Below the pieces are notes generated by a model. That model was not told the DNA's origin. It made no database searches and saw only the letters and a list, made by a program, of their open reading frames with translations. Source: Clostridia bacterium (GTDB lineage: Bacteria; Bacillota_A; Clostridia; Oscillospirales; CAG-272). From it: a DNA stretch of 9,501 bases. The position numbers and the translations under genes are program-made. The stretch is from the NCBI GenBank assembly GCA_017414585.1, contig JAFQLN010000021.1, positions 1-9,501 on the forward strand, written 5' to 3'. Below, piece after piece: positions 1 to 6,602 of this stretch (positions are counted from its first letter, which is position 1; the number at the start of each line of letters is the position of its first letter).

Positions 1-2
1 AA

Positions 3-137
3 TATGTGAACGAATCGGGGGTGCCTATAGACGGTAAACCGGGAGAGGGATTCTCAGAAATTTTTAAAGATGATCATGGTATCATTATAAGTGAAGCAGG
101 CTTTTTTGTCAAGCTGAAACGCGGTAAGTTTTATTAA
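3..137 (+). CDS. C-terminal fragment of an unidentified protein (5'-truncated by window edge)
   Basis: This reading frame is open from the left edge and encodes 44 residues before a TAA stop. The fragment has a plausible protein composition: it begins YVNESGVPIDGKPGEGF and ends GFFVKLKRGKFY, mixing charged residues, glycines and hydrophobics without low complexity. I do not recognise a family, and no catalytic motif is visible. It converges on the minus-strand operon to its right, and the strong bidirectional hairpin at 156-215 begins 18 nt after its stop, which supports a genuine gene end. It looks more AT-rich than the neighbouring minus-strand genes and uses ATA and AGT codons, so it may have a different history. 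That is a weak impression from only 44 codons. The function is unknown. Confidence 0.5.
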   Translation, partial: YVNESGVPIDGKPGEGFSEIFKDDHGIIISEAGFFVKLKRGKFY

Positions 138-155
138 ATGCGTTAAATAATTTAA

Positions 156-215
156 AAAATCCCCTTTTCCCCGAAAATTGCGCAGGACATGCGCAGTCGG
201 GAGAAAGGGGATTTT
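156..215. terminator. Two-tier bidirectional intrinsic terminator
   Basis: The outer arms at 156-174 and 197-215 are complementary over 19 positions, with only two adjacent mismatches in the middle (AAAATCCCCTTT at the base, CCGA at the top). Inside the 22-nt loop a second hairpin is formed by TGCGCA at 179-184 and 190-195, around a 5-nt loop. On the plus strand the stem is followed by GATTTTTA. On the minus strand it is followed by a run of T (complement of 154-159). It sits between two convergent genes, 3-137 on plus and 289-1794 on minus, and can end transcription in both directions. Confidence 0.85.
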
Positions 216-288
216 GATTTTTATGTGTCAGTACGGCTTCCGGATCACACCGTGCAGTCCGCGGGCGCATACCGCCGCAAAGACAAAC

Positions 289-1794
289 TCAGTATTCCAG
301 TTCCTCGTATGCCTTGACCAGTCTGGAAAGTTCTCTGTCAAAGATCTTTTCGGACGACTTGAAAGCGGACGCGAAATTGCGGCTGTCGGTATCGGCGAGG
401 GTATGAACCGTGTTGGCGATTTTACCGATACTGCCGAACATACCGATGTCAAAAACGCGGTTGGCGAAAATCAGATCGAGCATTTCTGAGCTTTCCACGT
501 CACGCGGATACTTGCCGGTGAGAGTGATGTCGTAATATGCAGGCTGGAGCGTGTATTTCGACTTGCAGTTGAGCGCGTTCAGGAATACAGCGGTGTTTTC
601 CACACTGTAGGTGCACAGCGGGATGGTGATGCTGCATGAGGTGGAGTAGTTGACCGTCGCACGGTAGTTTTCCTGCGCTTCGTCCCACTTGGGAACCGGG
701 ATGATGCCGAAGTCGGTTTCCATGCCGCGCAGCGCTTCTATGTCGCGCAGACGGAGCCAGTAATAGAATACGCGGTCAGCCTGGAAGATGCTTTCGCCCC
801 AGATGAAGGCATTGCCGCCGTGCTCGCCGTAGGATTTGTGCAGAAGATAGGTGTTCTTGTTGTTGACGATATCGAACATCTTGTTCAGAACATCATAAGC
901 GTGCTCGGTGTTGTGTATCGCGTAAGGCAGATCGTCGGAATCCTTGGCGCAGTAGTCCAGTCCGCCGGCGTGGTACATATCATTCAGAATGTCTACATAA
1001 TTCATGAAGCCGAACTGGTCCTGCCCGTTCATTTTACCGTCGTTGTTCAAATCCTGACCAAGCGTTTCAATCTGCTTATGGAACACATCGAATGTCCACT
1101 TGCCTTCGCGGACGAGTTCGTAGGGATTTTCGAGATTCCACGAAGAAACAAGTTCCTTGTTGAACACAAATGCGCCGGTGGAATCGTTGTTGAGAATGAG
1201 CATATCGCCCGAGGTAAAGTACAGTTTATTTACAAGGGAGAGAGAAGCGTTGGCGTTCTGATCCCACCACGGCGAGGACAGCGAAAGTTCATCGATTTGG
1301 TTGAGATCATAGAGGAAGCCGTCGGTCGCAAGTTCGAGGCTGTACGCCATAGCAGGCAGAGCAACGTCATAGGCATTGTCGCCGGCGTTGTGCGATTTTT
1401 TCACATCCGTGCTGGCATCGTAGGATTTATATTCCGTGATGCCGCAGTCGAATCTGTCCATCACATATTCGTTGCGTTCAAAAACAGCGTCGTTGATGGT
1501 TTCGCCGGTCATTTCTTCGGCGATAATATCACGGTTCTGCCAGATAATCCATTCCGGATTGTCAACAATACGGGAAATCATGCTGAAAACATGACCTTCA
1601 AAATCAGCATCTTCCAGTGAGGCAAGTGCTGCCTGCTGTTCGTCCGTTTCTTCGGCTGCGGGAGAGGAAACAGTTTCATCCGGTGTTGTCGGGGTGTTTG
1701 CGTCAGCCTCGGTGTTCTGTTCTGTTTCACTGCACGAGGCAAGAAGAAGGGATAAGAGGATCATCGAAAAAAATACTTTTATTGTTTTTTTCAT
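289..1794 (-). CDS. ABC-type extracellular solute-binding lipoprotein (family 1-like)
   Basis: This is a 501-residue predicted lipoprotein that should capture a solute outside the cell and deliver it to an ABC importer. Residues 1-20 form a type II signal peptide (MKKT, then a hydrophobic core) with lipobox LLAS-C, making Cys21 the lipidated residue. A Thr/Glu/Pro/Ala-rich flexible linker follows to about residue 60. The mature domain carries features common in large clostridial binding proteins: a TINDAVFERNEYV segment (about 99-111), GDNAYDVALP (138-147), and a calcium-loop-like DLNNDGKMNGQD segment (248-259) followed by QFGF. The start is supported by AAAGGAA at 1802-1808, 7 nt upstream. 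It lies 27 nt after the UroD-like gene and is the last cistron before the terminator. No permease or ATPase gene is in the window. The ligand is not predictable; a sugar or related polyol is the likeliest class given the neighbours, but this is inference. The length fits the larger members of the family. Confidence 0.9.
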   Translation of the reverse strand: MKKTIKVFFSMILLSLLLASCSETEQNTEADANTPTTPDETVSSPAAEETDEQQAALASLEDADFEGHVFSMISRIVDNPEWIIWQNRDIIAEEMTGETINDAVFERNEYVMDRFDCGITEYKSYDASTDVKKSHNAGDNAYDVALPAMAYSLELATDGFLYDLNQIDELSLSSPWWDQNANASLSLVNKLYFTSGDMLILNNDSTGAFVFNKELVSSWNLENPYELVREGKWTFDVFHKQIETLGQDLNNDGKMNGQDQFGFMNYVDILNDMYHAGGLDYCAKDSDDLPYAIHNTEHAYDVLNKMFDIVNNKNTYLLHKSYGEHGGNAFIWGESIFQADRVFYYWLRLRDIEALRGMETDFGIIPVPKWDEAQENYRATVNYSTSCSITIPLCTYSVENTAVFLNALNCKSKYTLQPAYYDITLTGKYPRDVESSEMLDLIFANRVFDIGMFGSIGKIANTVHTLADTDSRNFASAFKSSEKIFDRELSRLVKAYEELEY

Positions 1795-1821
1795 GATGGA
1801 TTTCCTTTCGTTTATGAATGA

Positions 1822-2919
1822 TCAGAACATTTTCCTGAACTGATCACAGTAATACTGGACATTTTCCCATTTGGACTCGGGAGAGAGAAGATGGTCCGGA
1901 CAGGGGATGTATCCGCCCAGCTCGATCAGCGGCTTCAGACGTTCCAGTTCACGGTCAACCGCCGCATAATCCATGGCAAATACGCGCTTGTCCATGCCGC
2001 CGATGCCGCGCAGTTCTTTTCCGTATGCTTCACGCCACGGAGCGATCGAGGCATTCCACGTTCCGACTTCAATGGGGAACATCGTGTTGACGCCGTTTTC
2101 CACCCAGATCGGAACGAGCTTGTCGATACAGCCATCGCAGTCGAGGGTGATGATGTCGCACCCGTATTCGCGCAGCAGATCGGTCGTCTTTTTGTAGCAC
2201 GGCGCAACATATTCCGCGAAAATTTCCGGAGATACAAGCGGACCGTTCTTGAAGCAGATATCTTCCCAGTAGTGTGCGAAATCGGGACGGACTCCCAGCT
2301 CCAGAATCAGCTTGATGTTCTGATAACTGGTTTCACCGATGGTCGCAATGATTTCGGCGTAAAGTTCTTCATCGTCCGCATACAGATACGCGAGATTTTC
2401 CACGCCGAGCATATCGCGGATGCAGCCGTAATAACTGCCGGCATGAATTCCGAAGGGAACATCGTATTCATCCTGATGCTCCGCCACATGACGGAACCAG
2501 TCCTGGTTGACACGTTCCGGTTTCCAGAGAAGACGCTCCTTGTATTCTTTTTCCCATGCGTCCCGACCGGTGAACAGGGAACCGACAGTCATCGGGATGG
2601 AAGGAACGCCGCGGCGCGCTTTTTCGATCAGACCGGAAGCATTCTGATAGATATAGGTGCCGTCCGGGTGTTCTTCGAGAACTTTATGTTCAAATCCCGG
2701 GAAGAGTCCGTGGAACGGTCCGGTCGTGCAGTTGAATCCGTAGTCAAATCCCAGCCGCTCGCCGATTCTGTGAACCTGCTTGTGCCGTTCTTCTTCGGTG
2801 ATGTGTCCTTCTGCCAGCCATTTGTCAAGCAGTTCGCCCCAGTATCCGAAATGTACGAGGGGCATCCGGTCGTATTTTTCGTAATGCAGAACCGCGTGGG
2901 TTCTTTCTCTGTTGTTCAT
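1822..2919 (-). CDS. Uroporphyrinogen decarboxylase-fold (URO-D/MtaA superfamily) protein
   Basis: This is a 365-residue protein of the URO-D superfamily, which includes the haem enzyme HemE and the cobalamin/coenzyme M methyltransferases. Visible family signatures are HYWEDIC (216-222), KNGPLVSPEIFAEYVAPCYK (224-243), ITLDCDGCIDKLVPIW (257-272), GVNTMFPIEVG (276-286), GIGGMDKRVFAMD (305-317) and GGYIPCPDH (335-343). It lacks the HemE N-terminal arginine-rich motif (PVWxMRQAGR), so haem synthesis is unlikely. Members of this subgroup are often found in sugar or cyclitol gene clusters and have no firmly assigned reaction. The start was chosen at 2919 because AAGGAG lies at 2925-2930. A longer frame to 3021 would overlap the upstream gene by about 74 nt and add a low-complexity tail. 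The gene begins 28 nt after the oxidoreductase stop and lies 27 nt before the solute-binding protein, so it is co-transcribed. A methyl-transfer role is possible but no corrinoid protein is in view. Confidence 0.88.
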   Translation of the reverse strand: MNNRERTHAVLHYEKYDRMPLVHFGYWGELLDKWLAEGHITEEERHKQVHRIGERLGFDYGFNCTTGPFHGLFPGFEHKVLEEHPDGTYIYQNASGLIEKARRGVPSIPMTVGSLFTGRDAWEKEYKERLLWKPERVNQDWFRHVAEHQDEYDVPFGIHAGSYYGCIRDMLGVENLAYLYADDEELYAEIIATIGETSYQNIKLILELGVRPDFAHYWEDICFKNGPLVSPEIFAEYVAPCYKKTTDLLREYGCDIITLDCDGCIDKLVPIWVENGVNTMFPIEVGTWNASIAPWREAYGKELRGIGGMDKRVFAMDYAAVDRELERLKPLIELGGYIPCPDHLLSPESKWENVQYYCDQFRKMF

Positions 2920-2924
2920 AACAG

Positions 2925-2930
2925 CTCCTT
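2925..2930 (-). promoter_or_regulatory. Ribosome binding site that fixes the UroD-like start
   Basis: AAGGAG on the minus strand ends 5 nt before the ATG at 2919. It decides against the longer in-frame start at 3021, whose extra 34 residues (Ser/Lys/Pro-rich) are the antisense-like read-through of the preceding gene's 3' end. Confidence 0.8.
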
Positions 2931-2947
2931 GTGGGATGTTTTTTGGA

Positions 2948-4000
2948 TCAGAGTGTGATCCAGCGTTTTTCTTCGGAGGAGAGGATGATGCCGTCGAGGA
3001 GTTTTTCGTTGACCACACCATCGTCGATGTTCGCGTTCAGACCGTCGCCCTTGCCCTGCAGGACATCGGCAAAGGACTGCATCTGATCCACGCGCATTTC
3101 CTGCGGGATTTCCGAAACGACGAATTTTCCGCCTGTGGATGCGTCGCAGATTTCCAGCTCGTCCGCACCGGGGATTCTGTCCAGATGGTAGACCAGTGCG
3201 CCGTTGTCCCCGTAGACTTCCATGCGCTGGTAGTTGCCGCGTCCGTAGGCGAAACGGGAGATCTGGAAGGAAGCGGAAATGCCTCCGTCCATGGAAGCGA
3301 GAATGTTGGAAAAGTCGTCAACGTCAACCTGTCCCATGCCGCTGCCGTCGGGAAGGGGACGGGTGTGCGTGATGGTGCCCAGATGTGCGCTGACAGCGGT
3401 GTACTTCTGTCCGGTGACAAAGGAAACGAGATCCAGCCCGTGGCATCCAAGGTCGCCGAGTGCACCGGAAGCCGCAATTTTTTTGATAAAACGCCATACG
3501 AGGGAGCAGTTCACATAGGGAAGCCCCCATGCCTGATAATACTGCATATTCACATGATGGATTTTGCCGAGTCTGCCGGAGAGAATGATGGAACGCATAT
3601 AGCGTGCGGCAGCTTTGTAGCGGTAGGAGAAGTAGATCATGCTCTGCACACCGCATTCGTGCGTGACTTTTGCCAGTTCCACAGCTTCTGCCGTGTCCAT
3701 GGTAACGGGTTTTTCCACACCGTAGGACTTTCCGGCGCGGGCGGATGCCATGGCGATTTCGGCATGAACATGATTGGGGGTGGAAATATCTACAGCATCA
3801 ACATCGGGACAGGCGATCAGGTCGTGATAGTCCGTGAAGCGGTGGTCTTCGGGAATGCGGTATTGTTCCCCGCGTTCGTGAAGCCGCTTTTCGTCAATGT
3901 CGCAGATGGCAGTGAGGGTAAGATCGGGACTGTGCAGGATGCCCGGGAGATGAACGCCCTGGGAGATGCCGCCAAGTCCTACGGAACCGATTCTGATCAT
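2948..4000 (-). CDS. Gfo/Idh/MocA family NAD(P)-dependent oxidoreductase
   Basis: This is a 350-residue cytoplasmic dehydrogenase of the glucose-fructose oxidoreductase / inositol dehydrogenase family. These enzymes usually oxidise or reduce a hydroxyl of a sugar, sugar acid or cyclitol with NAD(P). The N-terminal Rossmann fold starts MIRIGSVGLGGIS, with the dinucleotide loop at residues 8-13. AICDID (31-36) ends the second strand. DISTPNHVHAEIAM (71-84) and the hallmark GVEKPVTM (94-101) with the likely catalytic Lys97 follow. The C-terminal domain carries GALGDLGCHGLDL (179-191), with Asp183 and His187 as the usual partner residues. The chosen start at 4000 begins directly with the Rossmann strand and has AAAGGAA at 4008-4014. 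The longer frame to 4111 would overlap the regulator and lacks this support. It lies 67 nt downstream of the AraC-family gene and 28 nt upstream of the UroD-like gene. The exact substrate is unknown; a scyllo/myo-inositol or hexose derivative is only a guess. Confidence 0.93.
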   Translation of the reverse strand: MIRIGSVGLGGISQGVHLPGILHSPDLTLTAICDIDEKRLHERGEQYRIPEDHRFTDYHDLIACPDVDAVDISTPNHVHAEIAMASARAGKSYGVEKPVTMDTAEAVELAKVTHECGVQSMIYFSYRYKAAARYMRSIILSGRLGKIHHVNMQYYQAWGLPYVNCSLVWRFIKKIAASGALGDLGCHGLDLVSFVTGQKYTAVSAHLGTITHTRPLPDGSGMGQVDVDDFSNILASMDGGISASFQISRFAYGRGNYQRMEVYGDNGALVYHLDRIPGADELEICDASTGGKFVVSEIPQEMRVDQMQSFADVLQGKGDGLNANIDDGVVNEKLLDGIILSSEEKRWITL

Positions 4001-4007
4001 GAGTAAA

Positions 4008-4014
4008 TTCCTTT
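4008..4014 (-). promoter_or_regulatory. Ribosome binding site that fixes the Gfo/Idh start
   Basis: AAAGGAA on the minus strand lies 7 nt before the ATG at 4000, which directly precedes the Rossmann-fold strand. The upstream in-frame extension to 4111 runs into the end of the AraC-family gene and encodes no family sequence. Confidence 0.75.
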
Positions 4015-4067
4015 CTGTTCTGTATGTAAAGTTGGGGGTGAAAAATCTATGAATACGGTGATGAAAA

Positions 4068-5024
4068 CTATTCTTCATCGGAGGAAGAAGACATATGCTG
4101 CGGAATTTCACTGCGGAAGACGGTCGGTGTCACACCCTTGAGCGTACGGAATTCGGATGTGAAAAAACTGACGGTCTTATATCCGACCATACCGGCGATC
4201 CGCTTGACGGGCAGGTCGGTATTGCGGAGCAGATTGCAGGCAATCATAATCCGGTACATTTTCAGATAAGCGTGCGGGGTGTATCCCGTGTGTTTTTTGA
4301 ACATCCGGATCAGATTTTCTTCGGACATGAACAGCAGAGACGCCAGATCTGCGAGGGTGATGGACTGGGCATAATGCTCTTCGATGTAACGGAGAATCGT
4401 TTTGACAAAATCGTTGTTGTCAGGGATGCTGTTCTGATTGCAGACGATTTCTTCCACGAACAGATGCAGCAGATCGGAGACTTTCCGGGAGTTATAGAGA
4501 ATCATAGCCGAACCTTCCAGCGGAGAGGTCAGAATATCCTCAAAAATGGAAACAAACACGTCCGGATTGCGCAGCGGAAGCAGATAGTTGTGATTCTGAT
4601 ACAGATGCCGCAGGACATTGGAGGTGTTTGCGCCGCGGATGTGCGCCCAGTAAAATTCCCAGTGCTTTTCCGCGGGGTCCGTGTAATAGGAAACCTCTAC
4701 ATTGTCCGGAATGACTGTGATGGTGCTGGGGCGGATCCGATAGCTGAGACCGTTCAATTCCAGAATCCCTCCGCCGGAGAGCGTGACAAAAATCATGTTT
4801 TCCCGTTCGGAATCCGGCTGACGGAAGATATATTCGCCATTGGCATCATGCCACCCGATAATGCGCACCGTATCCAGCATCATACTGAGAGAAATGGCAT
4901 TGGAAAAGATTCTTGCGCGGTTCAGCCCCATATCCGTCATTTCCGGGGAGGATGGCTTTGAAAGCATGAGCGGGGCAATCGGAATGATTTTTTTCTCAAG
5001 CTCGGAAGCAAATTGTTTTTTCAT
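4068..5024 (-). CDS. AraC-family transcriptional regulator with N-terminal cupin-type sensor domain
   Basis: This is a predicted 318-residue DNA-binding regulator that should sense a small molecule and switch the downstream catabolic genes. The N-terminal half resembles the AraC-type cupin: ENMIFVTLSGGGILELNG (about 75-92), a RIRPSTITVIPDNVEVSYY stretch (97-114) and HWEFYWAHIRG (121-131). The C-terminal third has the two helix-turn-helix motifs of the family: ITLADLASLLFMSEENLIRM (222-241) and LPVKRIAGMVGYKTVSFFTS (271-290), followed by EFRTLKGVTPTVFR. It ends in an odd acidic-serine tail, SSSSDEE. The start at 5024 is the ATG opening MKKQ. It has only a weak upstream GTGAG, and an in-frame TTG at 5096 has no ribosome binding site, so the exact start is the least certain in the window. 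As first cistron of the four-gene operon it is probably autoregulatory and controls the oxidoreductase, UroD-like and binding-protein genes. Confidence 0.9.
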   Translation of the reverse strand: MKKQFASELEKKIIPIAPLMLSKPSSPEMTDMGLNRARIFSNAISLSMMLDTVRIIGWHDANGEYIFRQPDSERENMIFVTLSGGGILELNGLSYRIRPSTITVIPDNVEVSYYTDPAEKHWEFYWAHIRGANTSNVLRHLYQNHNYLLPLRNPDVFVSIFEDILTSPLEGSAMILYNSRKVSDLLHLFVEEIVCNQNSIPDNNDFVKTILRYIEEHYAQSITLADLASLLFMSEENLIRMFKKHTGYTPHAYLKMYRIMIACNLLRNTDLPVKRIAGMVGYKTVSFFTSEFRTLKGVTPTVFRSEIPQHMSSSSDEE

Positions 5025-5134
5025 AATGCTCACACACCGTACATTCGGATAATGAATACAGAAAATTCTGCATGGCAAGAAGGGTACGGATGACAAAATA
5101 CGGGAGGAAAAATGCGGATTCTGTATAGATCAAT

Positions 5135-5162
5135 TTTATAATATAAACCGGGTATGTGTCAA
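5135..5162 (-). promoter_or_regulatory. Sigma-A promoter of the AraC-Gfo/Idh-UroD-SBP operon
   Basis: On the minus strand a perfect -35 TTGACA (5157-5162) is followed after 16 nt by TATAAA (5135-5140). The predicted transcription start is near 5128, giving a leader of about 100 nt before the regulator's start at 5024. The promoter lies between the terminator of the upstream gene (5254-5291) and the first gene of the operon, in an AT-rich stretch. No other equally good promoter is visible in the gap. Confidence 0.75.
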
Positions 5163-5253
5163 TATTGTTTTCTGAAATGGGCAATAAATCAAATGCTGTG
5201 ATCAATTTAGTGATAGCGCAATGCAGACACACGGGCAGCAGGACGGGAAAATG

Positions 5254-5291
5254 AAAATCTCCTCTTACCGTGGTGCGGCAGAGGAGATTTT
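5254..5291 (-). terminator. Intrinsic terminator downstream of the ammonia-lyase gene
   Basis: Perfect 12-bp arms, AAAATCTCCTCT at 5254-5265 and its complement at 5280-5291, enclose a 14-nt loop that can add a short CCG/CGG pairing. Read on the minus strand, the stem starts 30 nt after the stop of the gene at 5322 and ends in a T-rich tail (GATTTTCATTTT). It separates the transporter/lyase unit from the AraC-family operon. Confidence 0.85.
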
Positions 5292-5321
5292 GGATTGATG
5301 AAAAAAATGTGTGCCGAAAAT

Positions 5322-6527
5322 TCAGCGGGAGGTCGGACAGCATCCGTCCCAGACGACGGCACGGTAGTTTTCCCGGTCGGTTGCGCCTTCGGTGCTGAAG
5401 CATAAAATCCGCGAGGAGCTGTCCAGTCCGAGTGTGTCCCGGATGACGGTCAGAGCGGGATTGGTCATGATTTCAGCCGCACATCCGAATGCGCTGGCTC
5501 CGCTTTCGCCGGAAATAACACGGGTGTCCGTTCCCCATGGATTGCCGAGAATCCGCATTCCCTTCGCCGCAGCATATTCCGGGCAGGAGAGGAAGAAATC
5601 AGCATGATCACGCAGAATGTCCCACGCGAGACTGCACGGTTCTCCGCACGCAAGCCCCGCCATGATGGTGTCCAGATCGCCCGTTACACAGTGCAGCTGT
5701 CCGTCGTCCGCTTCAGCCGTGCGGTACAGGCAGTCTGCCTTATTCGGTTCCACAATCGTGATAACGGGTTTGTTTTTTCCGTAGACGGAAGCGAAAAATC
5801 CGGCTGCTGCACCTGCCATGGAACCGACACCCGCCTGCAGGAAAATATGGGTCGGCGGTTCGGGAAGCTGTTCAAAGGCTTCCAGTGCCATGGTTCCGTA
5901 TCCCTGCATGATTCTGGCGGGGATTTCTTCATATCCTTCCCATGAAGTATCCTGAACGAGCATCCAGCCGTTTTCCCGTGCGTGTGCACTTGCCAGCCGG
6001 ACGGTATCATCGTAGTTCCGATCAGTGATCATCGCGTCAGCACCCAGGGCACGGATATTGTCCAGCCGTTCCTGCGCCGTTCCTTTAGGCATATAGACAA
6101 CTGCTTTCATACCGAACTGTGCGGCTGCCCATGCGACACCGCGTCCGTGGTTGCCGTCCGTGGCGGTAATGCAGGTGAAGTTTTTTACCCGTTCACGGAT
6201 CTCCGGCGAGGTCAGGTTATCGTATGTGAGCTGCTTTGGATCCAGCCCAAGTTTATCCCCCAATAGACAGCCGATGGCGTAACTGCCGCCGAGCACCTTA
6301 AATGCATTCAGCCCGAATCGGTGGGATTCATCCTTGATATAAATGGCTCCCAGTCCAAGAACGGCTGCTGTGGAGGGAAGATGCACCAGCGGTGTTGGGT
6401 GGTACATCGGAAAAGTTCTGTGATAGGCACGTACCGACTGCATATGCCGCTCACTGAGATACGCCGGCGGCGGACAGTCTGCACGGTGCGGTCCGGGGCT
6501 TGGGATAAGTTTGAAAGATTCTTTCAT
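5322..6527 (-). CDS. dpaL: Diaminopropionate ammonia-lyase (PLP-dependent, fold type II)
   Basis: This is a 401-residue cytoplasmic enzyme expected to split 2,3-diaminopropionate into pyruvate and two ammonia. The sequence closely follows E. coli YgeX/DpaL as I remember it: DESHRFGLNAFKVLGG with the PLP lysine at Lys77, TATDGNHGRGVAWAAAQFG with Asp124, VQDTSWEGY with Asp193, the glycine loop QAGVGSMAG (231-239), IMAGLACGEP, and ISGESGASAFG. The lysine and both aspartates match the catalytic set described for the E. coli enzyme (Lys77, Asp120, Asp189), so it should be active, and the length is normal (about 400). The start at 6527 has AAGAGG at 6535-6540, 7 nt upstream. An in-frame ATG two codons earlier at 6533 sits too close to that site. 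The gene follows the OFA-type transporter by 75 nt on the same strand, suggesting import and breakdown of one substrate. It could also act on D-serine or related amino acids as a side activity. Confidence 0.95.
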   Translation of the reverse strand: MKESFKLIPSPGPHRADCPPPAYLSERHMQSVRAYHRTFPMYHPTPLVHLPSTAAVLGLGAIYIKDESHRFGLNAFKVLGGSYAIGCLLGDKLGLDPKQLTYDNLTSPEIRERVKNFTCITATDGNHGRGVAWAAAQFGMKAVVYMPKGTAQERLDNIRALGADAMITDRNYDDTVRLASAHARENGWMLVQDTSWEGYEEIPARIMQGYGTMALEAFEQLPEPPTHIFLQAGVGSMAGAAAGFFASVYGKNKPVITIVEPNKADCLYRTAEADDGQLHCVTGDLDTIMAGLACGEPCSLAWDILRDHADFFLSCPEYAAAKGMRILGNPWGTDTRVISGESGASAFGCAAEIMTNPALTVIRDTLGLDSSSRILCFSTEGATDRENYRAVVWDGCCPTSR

Positions 6528-6534
6528 GCGCATA

Positions 6535-6540
6535 CCTCTT
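6535..6540 (-). promoter_or_regulatory. Ribosome binding site choosing between two close ATGs of dpaL
   Basis: AAGAGG on the minus strand is 7 nt before the ATG at 6527 but only 1 nt before the ATG at 6533. This favours the downstream start and a 401-residue product. Confidence 0.7.
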
Positions 6541-6602
6541 ATACTGCAGCGAGATGATAATTCCTTGACGCAGAAGCTGTCAGAATAACGGCAGAAAACT
6601 GT

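Noticed and set aside
228..288. Possible frameshifted extension of the solute-binding protein past its stop
   Set aside because: A different frame stays open to 228, but the protein already ends naturally after FDRELSRLVKAYEELEY, and no family sequence is visible in the extension.
820..1620. Plus-strand open frame of 266 codons opposite the solute-binding protein
   Set aside because: It is antisense to a clearly recognised lipoprotein gene, has no ribosome binding site and its translation is a Val/Ile-rich shadow with no family features.
1822..2919. Authentic HemE for haem synthesis
   Set aside because: The N-terminal arginine motif expected in HemE is missing and no haem-pathway gene is nearby; the operon context is catabolic.
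1891..4006. Two long plus-strand frames (about 355 and 364 codons) opposite the UroD-like and Gfo/Idh genes
   Set aside because: Both mirror well-supported minus-strand genes with family motifs. Their translations are Phe/Val/His-rich without recognisable domains, a typical result of codon bias.
4095..4961. Plus-strand frame of 288 codons opposite the AraC-family gene
   Set aside because: The minus strand carries two HTH motifs and a cupin-like domain in this interval. The plus frame shows none and has no start signals.
4996..5403. Minus-strand frame of 135 codons spanning the terminator and the AraC-operon promoter
   Set aside because: It crosses a perfect 12-bp terminator hairpin and a TTGACA/TATAAA promoter and overlaps both flanking genes. 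There is no ribosome binding site and no recognisable domain.
6528..6602. Internal promoter or attenuator between transporter and lyase
   Set aside because: No good -35/-10 pair or stable hairpin with a T tract was found in the 75 nt, so read-through transcription is assumed.
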